From positions 134,215,241-134,279,240 of the forward strand of contig NC_062218.1 of NCBI RefSeq assembly GCF_902686445.1: DNA of 64,000 nucleotides. The letters run 5' to 3'. Origin of the DNA: Sciurus carolinensis (Eukaryota > Chordata > Mammalia > Rodentia > Sciuridae). Each line of letters starts with the position of its first letter. Within the stretch, counting starts at the first letter, position 1. The position numbers and the translations under genes are program-made. Shown here in pieces: positions 46,201 to 60,162 of this stretch. The notes under the pieces are model-generated. The model was not told where the DNA came from. It made no database searches and saw only the letters and a list, made by a program, of their open reading frames with translations.

Positions 46201-49200
46201 AAAGCTGACTGGCAATATAAGCCTACAGTTCTAGCAACCATGTTCTCCAAACCCAGAGATTAGAATCTATGATCTAAAATGTGTGTTGTGCTTGAGTGCT
46301 GGAAAAGATCTAATGTTGCAATGTTTCAGTTTCTGGAATGGTTTGCTAGTTTGTGGCAACAAATATACAACTTTTTTTTTTTTTTTTGGGTACTGGGGAT
46401 GGAATTCAGGGGCACTCAACCACTGAGCCACATCCCCAGCCCTATGCTGTACTTTATTTAGAGACAGGGTCTCACTGAGTTGCTTAGCACCTTGCTTTTG
46501 CTGAGGCTGGCTTTGAATCCTACTGCCCAGTCTCCCAAGCTGCTGGGATTATAGTGCCTGGCGATATACAATCATTCTGAAAAAAAAAAAAAATTTTTTT
46601 TGGTGGGGCTGGGATTGAATCTAGAGCCTCACACATGCTAACCATTTTAAAATGGTTCTTTTTCATCCTGAATAACTTGGGACACTTTGCCCCACCTTCA
46701 TTCAAGGAAACAAATAAATAAAGCCAGCTACAAATTGGGTTTAAAAAAGCACCTGAAGTCCTAGAAAAGAAAATGTAATTTAAACTATTTCAATAAAGGG
46801 GCTGGGGTTATGGTTCAGTGGTAGAGCGCTCACTTCGTATGCATGAGGCCCTGGGTTCCATCCTCAGCACCACATAAAAATAAAAAAATAAAGGTATTGT
46901 GTCCACCTAAAATATATGTTTAAAAAAAAAAAAAGCAAAGAAACTACTGCAATAAAGCTGGAGGAGAAAGGGGAAAAAAGAATTAGGCTTGATATGATAC
47001 GGGGTGCAGTGGCGAAATGCTAGCAACTCTGGGAGGCTAAGGTAGGAGGATCTCAAGTTCAAGGCCAGTCTGTGCAACTTAGCAAGATGACTGTCTCCAA
47101 AAAAAAAAAAAAAAGTGGGGGGGTGCAGGTGGTGTTGGGGATGTAGCTCAGTGGTAAACTGCTGCTGGGTTCGATCCCCAGTACCAAAAAGAAGAAGAAG
47201 AAAAAAATGTGTTTAATAAAGAACTTGGGTCATCAACAGTTAAGTGGAAATAATAGCTTAAGAGAATGGTATTGTCAAAGAAATCATGAGTCTAGTCTCA
47301 AAGGAGGTTTAAAGCAGGGCTTGGTGGTGCCCGCCTCTAATCCCAGCAGCTCGGGAGGCTGGGCAGAAGGATCACAAGTTCAAAGCCAGCCTCAGCAAAA
47401 GAAAGGCCCTAAGCAATTCAGAGAGACACTGTCTCTAAATAAAATACAAAATAGGGCTGGGGATGTGGCTCAGTGGTCAAGTGTCCCTGAGTTCAATCCT
47501 GGTACCAAAAAAAAAGTTTAAAAAATGGGAACAAAATATATAAGTGACAATGCAGAATTGCATTATAAACAGGATTTAAAAACAAAACAAAACAAAACAA
47601 AACTGACAGCTTCTGACTTTCTGTGAGTGGCATCAGGTTTCAGTACACATGTGAAAAGTGCTGACAGATTTAACTTGTAGGGCTACAGAGAAATTCTTCT
47701 TTTTTTTTTTTTTTTTTTTTTGGGTGCTGGGGATCAAACCCAGGGCCTTGTGCTTACAAGGCAAGCACTCTACCAACTGAGCTATCTCCCCAGCCCCAAA
47801 ATTCTTCTTAAGGATGCTCAGTTTTGCATACTTACCAGTCGAACTTTCTTCTCCTCCTTTAGCTGCTTCCATACGTCACTGTACATTTCATCCAGACCTT
47901 GCCGGGTCTGCTTGTAAGTCTCCAGCTCAACTTTGGTGTCCTGTTTTGTTATCTACAACATTCAAGAACACCAAGAGGAATGGTTTGCTTATAGAAAACA
48001 AACTAGCTACAGAGTATTTAAACATATACCATAACTTTGAAAACATGTAGGACAATTTCTGCTCTTTTAGCATGATAAAGGTAAAATTTATAAAGATATT
48101 AGAACTTGAAGATAAAGGATGAGAGCAAGCCAATAATTTTTTTTAAAGTTGGGTTCAAATAACAAATTTATATTTAATTTTCTTTAAAACAATACAAGAG
48201 ACTCTAGCAGGAAAAGCTTTTATTCAATTCATCACTCAGTATTTATTGACCATGTTTTTATTTAGCACTGGGTGGATTTAGTGGTGAATCAGATATGATT
48301 TCACCTTTAAAATCATCAGGCTAGACAACTGTAAGCTGGCAATTTTACAAAATAGTGCATGGATTCTATGATGGAGGATGAATAACAAACTATGGGAATA
48401 TGGGAGGAGGGTATAAGTCCATCTATGGATACCAGGGATGGCATTACAAAAGAGTATGCATGTGAGCAGAAATTGAAGAATGAACAGTAACTAGCACGCA
48501 AAGGCCCATAAGGTGAGGGAGTCCACGTGGTCCAGTTGGCTGGAGGGTGACAATGGCAGGGTCAGCAACAAGAGGTATTTTCTGACATCAAAGGCAGATT
48601 CTGAGAATTGGATCATTATGAAACTATAGTTGGCCCTCATACTTGCAGGCTCTGCATCAGCAGATTCAACCAGTCACAAATTAGAAAAACGTGAAAAAAA
48701 ATTTAGTCTGTATTGAATATGTACAGACTTTTTTTCCTTGTCATTATTCCCCATATAATACAGGATAGCAACTATTTACATAGACAGCATTTACATCATA
48801 GGAGGTATTATGAGTAATCTAGAGATAATTTAAAGTATCTTGGAGAATGTACAAAGGCTATATGCAAATACTACATTGTTTTATATAATGGAACTAGGAT
48901 TTTGGTATCCTGGGGAAGTGATATTAGAACCAATTCCCCACAGACACCAAGAAAAGACTATATGAGTTTGAGACTGACAATGGGTACATCTGAGTGAGAA
49001 ACATGCCACCTAACTATAAGGTCAATTTCTCACCTCTACACTCTTTTCACTTCTTTCACGAATTAATTCATTTTGTTCTCTTAATTGCTGCTGTTCTTCT
49101 TGAAGTGAACAAATCCGATCTGTTGCAGCTGACAGCTGATTAAAGAGAGATTTTTACATTTCTTAACATCAAAGTTAATCTTACTGTTGAAATCAAAAAC

Positions 49201-52200
49201 ATTTACGTGCAGCTTCACAATTGGCAATTTATTTTCAGATGTCTAATATTTTTATTTCCTTATATTGAATAGGGAATATATGTTTCAAAATCTCAAAGAC
49301 ATAAAAAATGTATATAGTAAAACTCCATCTCCCATCTACCCCTTAGTGATTTTTGCTCTTCCCGTATTTTCTCCCCATGTTTTCCTTCTTTAATGATAAC
49401 ACATTACTACTTCATGTATGCAATGATTTATTGGCACAAAAAGTTAGCAACAGCCTGAATTCTATTTTTAGAGAAATGGTTAAATAAATTATAGTAGAAG
49501 TACAGCCTGAATTCTACAATTAGAGAAATGGTTAAGTAACTATAGTGGAAGTAAGTCAGGTGCAGTGGTGCACACCTGTAATCTCAGTGACTCAGGAGGC
49601 CAAGGCAGAAGGATTGTGAGTTCAAAACCAGTCCTGAGCAAGGCACTTAGCAACTTGGTGAGATTCTATCTCTAAATAAAATATAAAAAAGGGCTGGGGA
49701 TGTGGCTCAGTGGTTAAGCAATCCTAGGTTCAATCCTTGGTACCAAAAAAAAAAAAAAAAAAAAAAAAAGTTGAAGTACAAGACAGAAATATGTAGTTAA
49801 TGAAATGTTTACAACAGCTTTTAATGCCTTGATAATATACTTACAATGTCAAATGAAAAAAAGCATATGGCCTGTTCTCATCACTAATTTAAAAAGGTCA
49901 ACAACATTAAAAATGCTTAAGAAAAGAGGCTGGGGTTGTAGCTCAGTGACAAAGCGCCTGCCTTGCATGTGTGAGGCACTGAATTCAATCCTCAGCACCA
50001 CGTTAAAATAAATAAATAAATAAAACAATAAAGGTATTGTTAAAAAATGCTTAAGAAGAGATGGGGACTGTCAGTATCAAATGACAGAAAAGGCTGTTAC
50101 TTAGAAAAGGGATTGTGAACTGGACTCAGGGGCACATGCCTGTATTGTCAGTGACTCGGGAGACTGAGGCAGGAGGATTCCAAGTTTGAGGCCAGCCTGG
50201 GTAACTTAGTAAGATCCTGTCTCAAAAACAAAACAAAACAAAACAAAACAAAACAAAACAAAACAAACAAACAGAAGTACTGGTGCACTTCAGTGGTAGA
50301 ATGTCCCTGAGTTCAATTCCTAGTACTGAAAGAAAAAGAAGGAAAAGGGAAAAGAAAAAAGGAAAAAGAAAGAAAAGGGATTATGGGCTTTGATTTGTCA
50401 TTCACTATAGTTTTGTTTCTAGTTGATGAACAAAAGCATATTTTATCACTAGACAGAGAATGAAAGAATCAAACACAGGACCGGCAATATAGTTTAGTGG
50501 TACAGTGCTTAAGCGCTTGGCTAGCATGTGTGAGGACTTGGGTTTGATATCCAGAACCACGGCAAAAAGAGAAACACAAATCCTTAGAGACATGTCCTAG
50601 AAAAATCCTTCCTTTCCTCGAATGTGTTATTATGGTTTAGGGAAAACTATATAGAAGCTGCATGGGTCTGCCTAAGGAAAGAATATTACAAGAAGTGTGG
50701 GAGATGAGAAAATTCAGCAGCCAGATCTCTCCTTATTCCAGTCTAAGAATACAGCTTGCAGAGAGACAGGGAGGCTGCAGAAGGAGCAAGAAGTTAAACA
50801 TCTGTTAAACATCTGTCCCTAGTACCTGGTTCTGTCCTCAGCATCATTCCCCTGTAAAGGGACCTAGAGCCATTGAACTCTTCTCTTCCTCTTTTGTCAA
50901 AAGCAGTAAAACCCTTCAGAATTACTTTTCATTCAGGCTTGGAACCCAGGCTGGATTTCTAAGTCACTGCTTTGACCAAGTAAGACACCTTAAGGTTTTA
51001 AAAAAGGTGCTAGTGTCAGCCAAAGCAATAAGCTACTTTCACTATTCTCTCTGAAGATAGAGAGCACACCCTGAAGGAGAAATACTTTTCTCTAAAATAT
51101 TTCTCTTACAATCACCTGCTTTTAAAAAAGAAAACCCAGCTGTTTAGTTTTGATAGTGAACTCAGACCTTTAGTCAAAGCATGCTACCTGGTCTAAGAGA
51201 ACACAGGGTGATCTGCTCGTTCTAAAATCAACTCACACTCAAGTACTCCCCAACCCCTACAACTGTTGTATCAGGCATAGTCATATGATATTAAACTGGC
51301 AATCTTTATGACAATATTGTAAAGTATGTATTATCACTCAACTTGAAGACAAAAGTGAGGATCAAAGACCTACCAAGGTGAAATATGCATCTTCCTATGC
51401 TAAATTCAGTGAAGTTTGTCCCATGATGCCCCCTATGAAAACTGTCTTTGAATATCCTACCTGTCTTACAAATCTGAGCTCTTTCTTTGAAAGCCTTCAG
51501 GACTGGCCCCTCAGGAGAGAGCAGTCAGTTAAAGTGTGCCTTAAACCAGGGTCCTTGTTACAGAGGTGTGCTCTCTGGCTCTCCTTTCCCCTGTCCCTGT
51601 CTCCATAACTCAGAAGTGTTCCTTTTCCGCTTTCAAAGTCCTCTTCCTTCCCAACGAGACTAGGTGGGGAGGCCTGAGCAGCAGGGACCGCTACCTGTGG
51701 AAAGCCTCAGAAAGGCTGAGCAACCCCCCTCCTGCTAACAGGAGACAAGATGTGTCCACCAAGGAGACTGCCGGGCAGCTGGCAGCAAGCTGTCTTCCTC
51801 GGCCTCAGCCCTCCTTCTTCCTGTCCTTTCCTTCTCTCTTCCTAGTGAGAAAGCAGAGAAAGACCATGCTGTGGGGAGACTGGTTCCATGCTTCTGAGAG
51901 GCCAAAACAGAAGGGGTGGACTAGGGAGCCTCTCATAATGGAGTCTGTGCCTTCTAGGGCAGCTGGGAGGCATATGACATCACAGGAAAGGTGAAAAGGA
52001 GGAAGAAACTGCACTTTGACAGAAGCTGTCTATTGTAATGAGCTGTTACTTTGGGGTGATAAAACCTAAGTCACTGAGAACTGGCTCATGATCAGCTGCA
52101 GTGTCTCACTGGGAGTCCTAAATAGGGCAGAACACAAATATTCTCTTGTCCCATGTGCAGCTCAACCCAAAGTTAGCAATCCCCCTTCCTAACAGATATA

Positions 52201-55200
52201 TCAACCGTACCATTTCTCTTAACCTTGGGTCATTTTGTTTGTTAAAGGGCTTCAATAAGCTACAAACCTCTTCCTGAAGTTTTGCATTAGTCTTTTCCAA
52301 ACCATCTATCTTAGTTTGAAGATCTCCAACTGTGCAGCTGTAGAAAATAAAAATATTAGGTGAGTGTGAACTCATAAAAGCTGTATACCCAACCTGTAAA
52401 TGATGAGAAGGGAGAGTCTTAGATTTCCTGTATGAAATGAAAAGGCAAAAGGTCTCTAATTCAGAGGAGATGAAAACAATAAAAATATGTGTATGTGTGT
52501 ATTTAAAAATGTTTTCCAATAAATTTTATCCCTGAAATATGCTACTTATTCCCTTTTTAGTTAGCTGAAAATATTCTTCCTCCAAAACTATAGATGATGG
52601 GAACTAAAATGGTCAGCATTCATACAACTAAGGTAATATTCACAAGATACTGACACTTGGGTGCAGGAGGATCAAAAGTGATTTTAAAATCTTCTTTATA
52701 CTCTTATACTCTTTCTGACCCACCCCCCTTTTTTTCAGTGCTGGGGTATCAAGCCCAGGGCTTTGCATATGCTGGGCAAGTGCTCTACTGCTGAGCCATA
52801 TCCCCAGTTCCCTTCCCTCTACCCTGCCCCCCTGCCTTTTTTTTGCAGTACTGGTGATTGAAACCAGGACCTCTTACATGCCAGGCAAGTTCTCTACCAC
52901 TGAGCTACATCCCCAGCCCTATTTATTTTCTTGCTAAGTTGCCAAGAGGCTAGTCTTATGATCTTCTTGCCTTCATCTCCTGAGTAGCTGGGATAACAGG
53001 CATGTGCCATTGTAACTGGCTGCTTTCCCCCATATTTTTTTTCTTGACTAGGATTGAACCCAGGGCACTTTGGCACTGAGCTACCCAGTCCTTTTTATTT
53101 TTCACTTTGAGACAGGGTCTTGCCAAGTCACTGAGGATCTTGCTCAGTTGCCCAAAGTAGGCTTGAACTTATGATCCTCCTGCCTCAGTCTCCCAAGTTG
53201 CTGAGATTACAGGAGTGTGACACTGTGCCTGGTACTTCCCCCATTTTTGAAATATTATGTAATATGTGCTTTTTTTTTGGTGGGCACAAAATGGGATTCT
53301 GCCTGGAATGAGAATCTCATTTTACTGAGACTCACATACAAAAAGCTATACATATTTAACATATATACCTCCAAGAATCAGAGGATAAGTATATACCACC
53401 TGTGAAACCATCTCTGCCATAATATGTGCTTTTATATTGAAAAACATGTAAAAAGTTAATGTAATGAGTAATCAAACAGAAAAACAACAGACTCAATAAA
53501 CAACAATAATAATCCCTACAAAAATAGCAGTAACTTATTTTTTGGACTATATGCCAGGCCCTATTTGTTCTACTTTATATGTACCAACTCACTGACACCC
53601 CTCCTCCACCAATTTGACAAGGTGGATTCTATTGTTAGTCTAGTATACATATGAAGAAATCATAACTTTACATTAAAGAACTCACTGGAGTTCATATCCT
53701 TTTCTTCCTTCCTTTTTTTTTGCGGGGGGGGGGGGGGGTATTGGGGGTTGAACCCAGGGGTACGTAACTACTGAGCCACATTCCCGGCCCTTTTTTGTAT
53801 TTTTATTTAGAGACAGGGTCTCACTGAGTTGCTTAGGGCCTTGATAAGTTGCTGAGGCTGGCTCTGAACTCATGATCCTCCTTCTTCAGTCTCCTGAGCT
53901 GCTGGGATTACAAGTATGCACCACAATGCTTTCTTTTTTTGGTACTGAGGATTGAACCCTTGGCCTAGAGCACATTAAGTACACTCTATAACTCCAGCCC
54001 CTTCCTTTGTTTTTTAAGTTTAACTTAATTTAATTATTTTTTTCTTCTTTTTAAGTTCATACATCTATGAAAGGCTGCTGATATCTGCATCCAGGGAATC
54101 TGGCTCAAGAACTTGTAGGGGGAGTTGGTAGAGTGCTTGCCTTGCATGCACAAGGCTCTGGGTTCAATCCCCAGCACCACCAAAAAAAAAAAAAAAAGAA
54201 AAAGAAAAAGAAACTGTAATTTAGAGCTGGGCACGGTGGCACATGCCTGTAATCCCAGTGGCGTGGGAAAAGTCTTAAGAGTATTCAATTTTCAATTCTA
54301 TACTAACCATGTAACAATATATCAACAAAGAGAAAATACCAAAAAAAGACATATCTTTAAGAGGAAAAACCTAGATGAACCAACAACTAAGAAAAAAACT
54401 GAAACGCTGGTAAGCCAGTACCTCATAAAGGCTTTGGGTTTCATGGTTTTTTAAGGAGCAAATAATGCCCATGACTTAGAAACTGTTACCAGGCACAGAA
54501 AGAAGGCAAAATTTACTAATTCATTTTGTGAAGCTGCATAACCATGATGCCATGCCAGAAACAGAAAACTGAGGAACAATTAAGTCAGGTTAAAAAAAAA
54601 ACGGTGAAAGTATTACATCTATAGTAAAGTAGAGTTTATCACTGTGATACAGGAATGGTTCAGTATGACAATATCCATTAATAAAATATATCACATCAAC
54701 AGATCAAGGGGTACAAACATGATTGCCTTAATGGATGCTAAAAAGCATTTAATAAAATTTAACATCTATTCCTTATAAAAACTCTCATATTAGGAATCAA
54801 CCAAGGATATCTCTCAAAAACCAGCCTACATCATAGTTAAGGAATGACTTCAAGCAGTGTTTCCTTAAGCACTTTTGGAGGATCATGACAACTTGTTTGT
54901 TCCTTGGCTTCTGGGGGTCAGAGGGTCTGCCCCTGGGAAGCATTTTTTTTTTTTTTTTTTTTTCGGGTGCTGGGGATCGAACCCAGGGCCTTGTGCTTAC
55001 AAGGCAAGCACTCTACCGACTGAGCTATCTCCCTAGCCCCCCTGGGAAGCATTTCTAAAGTGCAATGTACTTTCTAGAAGGGGGTTCAGAGAGAGAATAA
55101 GATGTCTTCAAAAGACTTTAGGCCAAGCATCCTCCAACACTGAACCTCCACAAATTTATCTAAGAACTAGTGTTTCATGAAACACATCAGTAGCTTTCCA

Positions 55201-58200
55201 GTTAAAATTTCAAAAAATCAAGAAATTTTTCTTGAGATTGTGACCACATTGATCTGGAAAGTCTAGCCCAGTGGTTTTCAACCTTCTTCTAGTCTAATAC
55301 ACTGGCAGGTGTGGAATGGGGGAGGCTATGTGCTGATTCCCATCAGCAACAGGGCTTGCTATGGCAGGGCCTGCCAACCACATGGTTGTAGGTAAGGAGT
55401 GGAGATTTAAGGTTTAATGCATTTACCTGTCCATGCTGTATAAATGCACAAAACAAAGAACCAAAGATTACTCAAAAGTTTTTTTATCAAGAAGAAATTC
55501 TACTACTACAGTCTATATACATGAACATTGTATGAATGATTATAACCCTTTTTCTTTGTTTGGAAAAAAATCAGTTACAAACATGCAGAAACTCAAAAAG
55601 ACCCAAGAAACAATGATGGGATACTGAATACCACTGGAAAAAAGGATTAAGTCCTACCTTAAGTGCCGGTTAAGTTCTTCCACATAATTTTTTTGATCAA
55701 GGACGTCGGTAATTCTTTCATGCCTTATAAAAAAAGCATACAATGGGGAAGAAATTTATTGGTGGTTAATACTTTGTAACTGTCCTCCAACCTTCTGATC
55801 ACCTTGTAGAAATGCCAATGTCTTCAGCAAACCAACCATCAGAGCTGAGTAATGTCTGCATGGTCCTGAAGTAAACAGAAAGCAATACAAGCCAGGGAAC
55901 AGGTGCCCTTAGAAAAGGGAAGGTGTCCTCCCTCTTCTGTAGACTGGTCAGGTCTTTGGCAAAAGGGCAGTAAGAATGGAGAAATTTCACAAGCATGCTC
56001 TGTTCTTCTGCAGAACTTAATTCCTTAAACAATGAAAATGCAAACATATTATCTCTAATTACTTGTAACTAAACAAAAACTAAAATCTCATTTTTTCTTG
56101 ATGGTACTGGGGATTAAACCCAGGGATGTTTACCACTAAGTTAGTCCCCCTTTTTACTTTTTATTTTGAGACATGGTCTTGCTAAGTTGCTGGCCATGAA
56201 CTTGTGATTCTCTTGCCTCAGACCCCCGAGTCACTGGGATTATAAGTGTGTGATACTGAGACTCCCACCCACTGCAAAAAACCAAAAAACCAAAAACCAA
56301 AACCCCCCTAAAATCTCAAAGTAAAAACAAGAGTACAGTTCTCTGTCTGGGCAGCAACTTGGGAGGCTGAGGCAAGAGGATTTCATGTTCAAGGCCAGTC
56401 TCTGCAACTTAGCCAGGTCCTAAGCTCCTAAGCAATTTAGAAAGCCCCTGTCTCAAAACAAAACAAAACAAACCAAACCAAACCAAAACAAAACAAAACA
56501 AAACAAAACAAACACCTAGTATTCTTTGCCAGAATTTCATTAAAGCTGTGAAGAAAATAGCATACTATGCAGTACTTACTCTTTACCACCATCAAGATCT
56601 TGCACATCCTTAAGGTAGAGGGAAAAATCAATCACTCCAACCTGATTGAAATAAAATGCACAGGTTTAAATAAATGATAACATTTCTCATTTTCTATAAG
56701 CCTTATAATTCTTTTTTTTTTATTGTAAACAAATGGGATACATGTTGTTTCTCTGTTTGTACATGGCGTAAAGGCATACCATTTGTGTAATCATACATTT
56801 ACATAGGGTAATGTTGGTTGATTCATTCTATTATTTTTTCCCTTCCCCCCACCCCTCCCACCCCACTTTTCCCTCTATACAGTCCTTCCTTCCCCCATTA
56901 AGCCTTATAATTCTTGAAATTCAGGATATTCAATTCCACTATTGGCTAGATATCTTAAGAATCACATTATCTATCAAGATTAACAAAGTTCTGCTGGGTA
57001 TGATGGCACATGCCTGTAATCCCAGCAGCTGGGGAGGTTGAGGAAGGAGGATTGAGAATTCAAAGCCAGCCTCAGCAACTTAGTGAGGCCCTAAACAGTT
57101 CATTGAGATCCTGTTTCTAAATAAAATATAAAAAAGGCTGGGGATGTGGCTCAGTGGTTAAGTGCCCCTAGTACCAAAAAGAAAAAAAAAAAGTTTAACA
57201 AAATTCTTTGGGTATAAAGTAATTATAAAAGAGAGAAAAAAAAAGAGAGAGAAAAAAGACTGAAGTGGATACCTTAACTGACACTTCTGAGTCCTTCTTT
57301 ACCCAAATTCAGCAAAATGATCTATCTAGTCTGTATTTACAGGGAAAATTCTGCCAGTGCTAGGAGCTAGAGAACATCTAAACGCCAAAGGCTTTTGATA
57401 TTTCTGTTAAGAAATAAAGCACCTGAGTGTAAGTGAAGCCATTCCTATTAGAATTACAGGAAAATTGGGTTCAACTTAAATGTCCACCTATGGGGAAACA
57501 CTTAATTTAACCATCTTATATCATATAACAAAGAATGCAGTGGATCAACATATGATAATATGAAAAGGTTCCAGGATACAATTTTAAGTCAAAGAATAAT
57601 AAATATATCACTAACCCCAGAAATAATAACCCCACCATATTAAAACCAAAGATGTGTGACGGATTGAAGACACAATTGTACCTTTTCTGCCTCCATTTCT
57701 ACCCTTGAACCTACATGGCCTTAGTGCCAGTCTTTTTTTTTTTTTTTTGGCACTGGGGATTGAACCCAGGGGTACTTCATTACTAAGCCACATACCCAGT
57801 CCTTTTAATATTTTATTCAGAGACAGGGTCTCACAGTTGCTTAGGGCCTTGCTAAGTTGCTGAAGCTGGCTTTGAACTCGTGATCCTCCTGCCTCAGTTT
57901 CCTGAGCCACTGGGATCATAGGTGGGCGCCACTGCACCCGGATCTTAGTGCCTGTCTTGATGCAGTAGAAACGGTGCTATTATGACTTCTATAGCTCAGT
58001 TAAAATAGTCAATACAGTTTCTACCTGTCTCTTTCTCTTAGAACATATGCCACTGACATTCTGAGCTTTCATGTAAAAAGTGAGAAGGCTGGAGAGGCCA
58101 CATGGAAAGACTATATACAGGTACCTAAGAAGCCCTTGCTGTTCCATCCCCAGCTCTTTGCTCAGTTCAGAGGACAGACATGGTATATAGTAAGCTCAGG

Positions 58201-60041
58201 TGATTCTGGTCCCAGCTATCAACTGACTGTAACCATATGAGTTTTTGAGCAAGAACCACCTACTGGACCCCATTCAACCTCCAACTGTGAGAGATACAGT
58301 GACTGTGCTTGTTTTCATGTCTGTTATTTCTTACACAATAACAGAACACTAGAAGACTTAATTTAAAACAAAACCTTTGTATACATAAATGAAGACAAAT
58401 AAAAAAGGCTGTAGAAGATTTCTCCTCAAATCTTTATCATAACTTGTGTGGAAGAAGGGACTGAGAGGAAAGAGAAGGAAAATCTGACTTCACTTTTTTA
58501 CTCTACACTCTTATACATTGCCCAAGATTTTTTCAACAAGCATGGATTTATTTTGTAATAAAAAATTAAATCATAAAAACATATTCAACTGGAAAAATGC
58601 AATGACAGAATGAGAAAGAATAATTAATAGTGGAAACAGAAATTAATGGATTAGAAAACAAAGCCCTATTCTAAAAGCAGAATTGAAAAATAGAAGTTGG
58701 TTCTTTAAAGTTCAACAAAATAGATCAATCTATACCAAGTATGACCAATATTTAACAAATGCACAGTATTACAAATGAGAACAGTGAGATTTAAGAAAGG
58801 TACAACAGAAAGTTGTCATGCAACTCTAGTCTAAAAGATTTAAATGAAATTACTTCCAGCTGGGCACAGTGATGCACCTCTGTAGTCCTAGCTACTTAGG
58901 AGTCTGAGGTAGGAGGATCACAAGTTCCAGGTCAGCCTGGGCAACCTAACCATATCATGTCTCAAAACACAAACACAAAACAGGCTGAGGATGTAGCTCA
59001 GTGGTAGAACACCTCTGGGTTTAATCCCCACTACTACAAATAATTACAACAAACACAATGACAACGTTCTACACCACAAATACCTTTGAGAAACAAACAA
59101 AAATCCCAATTAATTAAAAACAAAAAATTCCAAAAAAGGGTCAATATCCTAATCCTATTAAAAAAGACATAAAACAACAACAAATGGAAAACAGAAACAT
59201 GGGCAAAGGATACAAGCATGTAGTCACAACAGTTCAAATAAAACATGATATTTCATTTCCTTATTTCTTTAAAATATAAATTTGAGATGAGTTGTACTAT
59301 CTATTTGGAAAAGGCTAAGAAAACTTACTATATGCAGTGTTCCCAAGAGGAAGAGGGTTCTCTTACATATTGCCAAGAGGATATGTCTGGAGGTCAATTT
59401 TACAGTATGTGGAATATAGTATATACTCTAACAAAACAACTCCAAAATTTATCCCAAGTAAGTTAATGGACAAGAGTACAAAGAGGTAAAAGGATATTTA
59501 TAGTATTGTTGCTATAACATGGAAATGACCTAAATTCGTAAGATACTGGTAAAATTATGGTATGAATAATGGTATGTTTTACATCTTTACTGTCACTGAG
59601 TGTAGTATAGAACATATAATGTTAGATTCAAACAATAGGCCAAAATTTTGTGCCTAGATATTTTGGCCTAATAAAAAAGAAACTGCCAATATCTCATTCC
59701 AACACACACACATACACACACGCACCTTTATTCATGTGCTAGAAGTATATATGGCAGAATATATGTACCGTGGAGTAATGACATTATGTGTGGTTTAGTT
59801 TAATCTCAAAAATACTTCAATTATTGAAAAAAATTTCAACAGTAAAAACAATAAAAAGCATTTTTTTTTTTTTTTTAAAAGGCATGTGTGGGGCTGGGGA
59901 GATAGCTCAGTCGGTGGGGCTGGGGAGATAGCTCAGTCGGTAGAGTGCTTGCCTTGTAAGCACAAGGCTCTGGGTTCGATCCCCAGCACCCAAAAAAAAA
60001 AAAAAAAAAAAAAAGGCATGTGTGTGGGCATGGAGATGTTA

Positions 60042-60075
<34 letters not shown>

Positions 60076-60119
60076 AACCTGGGACTGGGAATGTGAGGCC
60101 CTGAGTTTGATCCCCAGTA

Positions 60120-60162
<43 letters not shown>

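Noticed and set aside
50227..50273. Regular short repeat units suggestive of an array
   Set aside because: It is a simple (AAAAC)n SINE tail, as at 56454-56512; no spacers, so not CRISPR-like.
51566..51994. 142-codon plus-strand open frame inside a RUFY1 intron
   Set aside because: No domain, no splice context, no recognisable homologue; likely chance in low-stop DNA.
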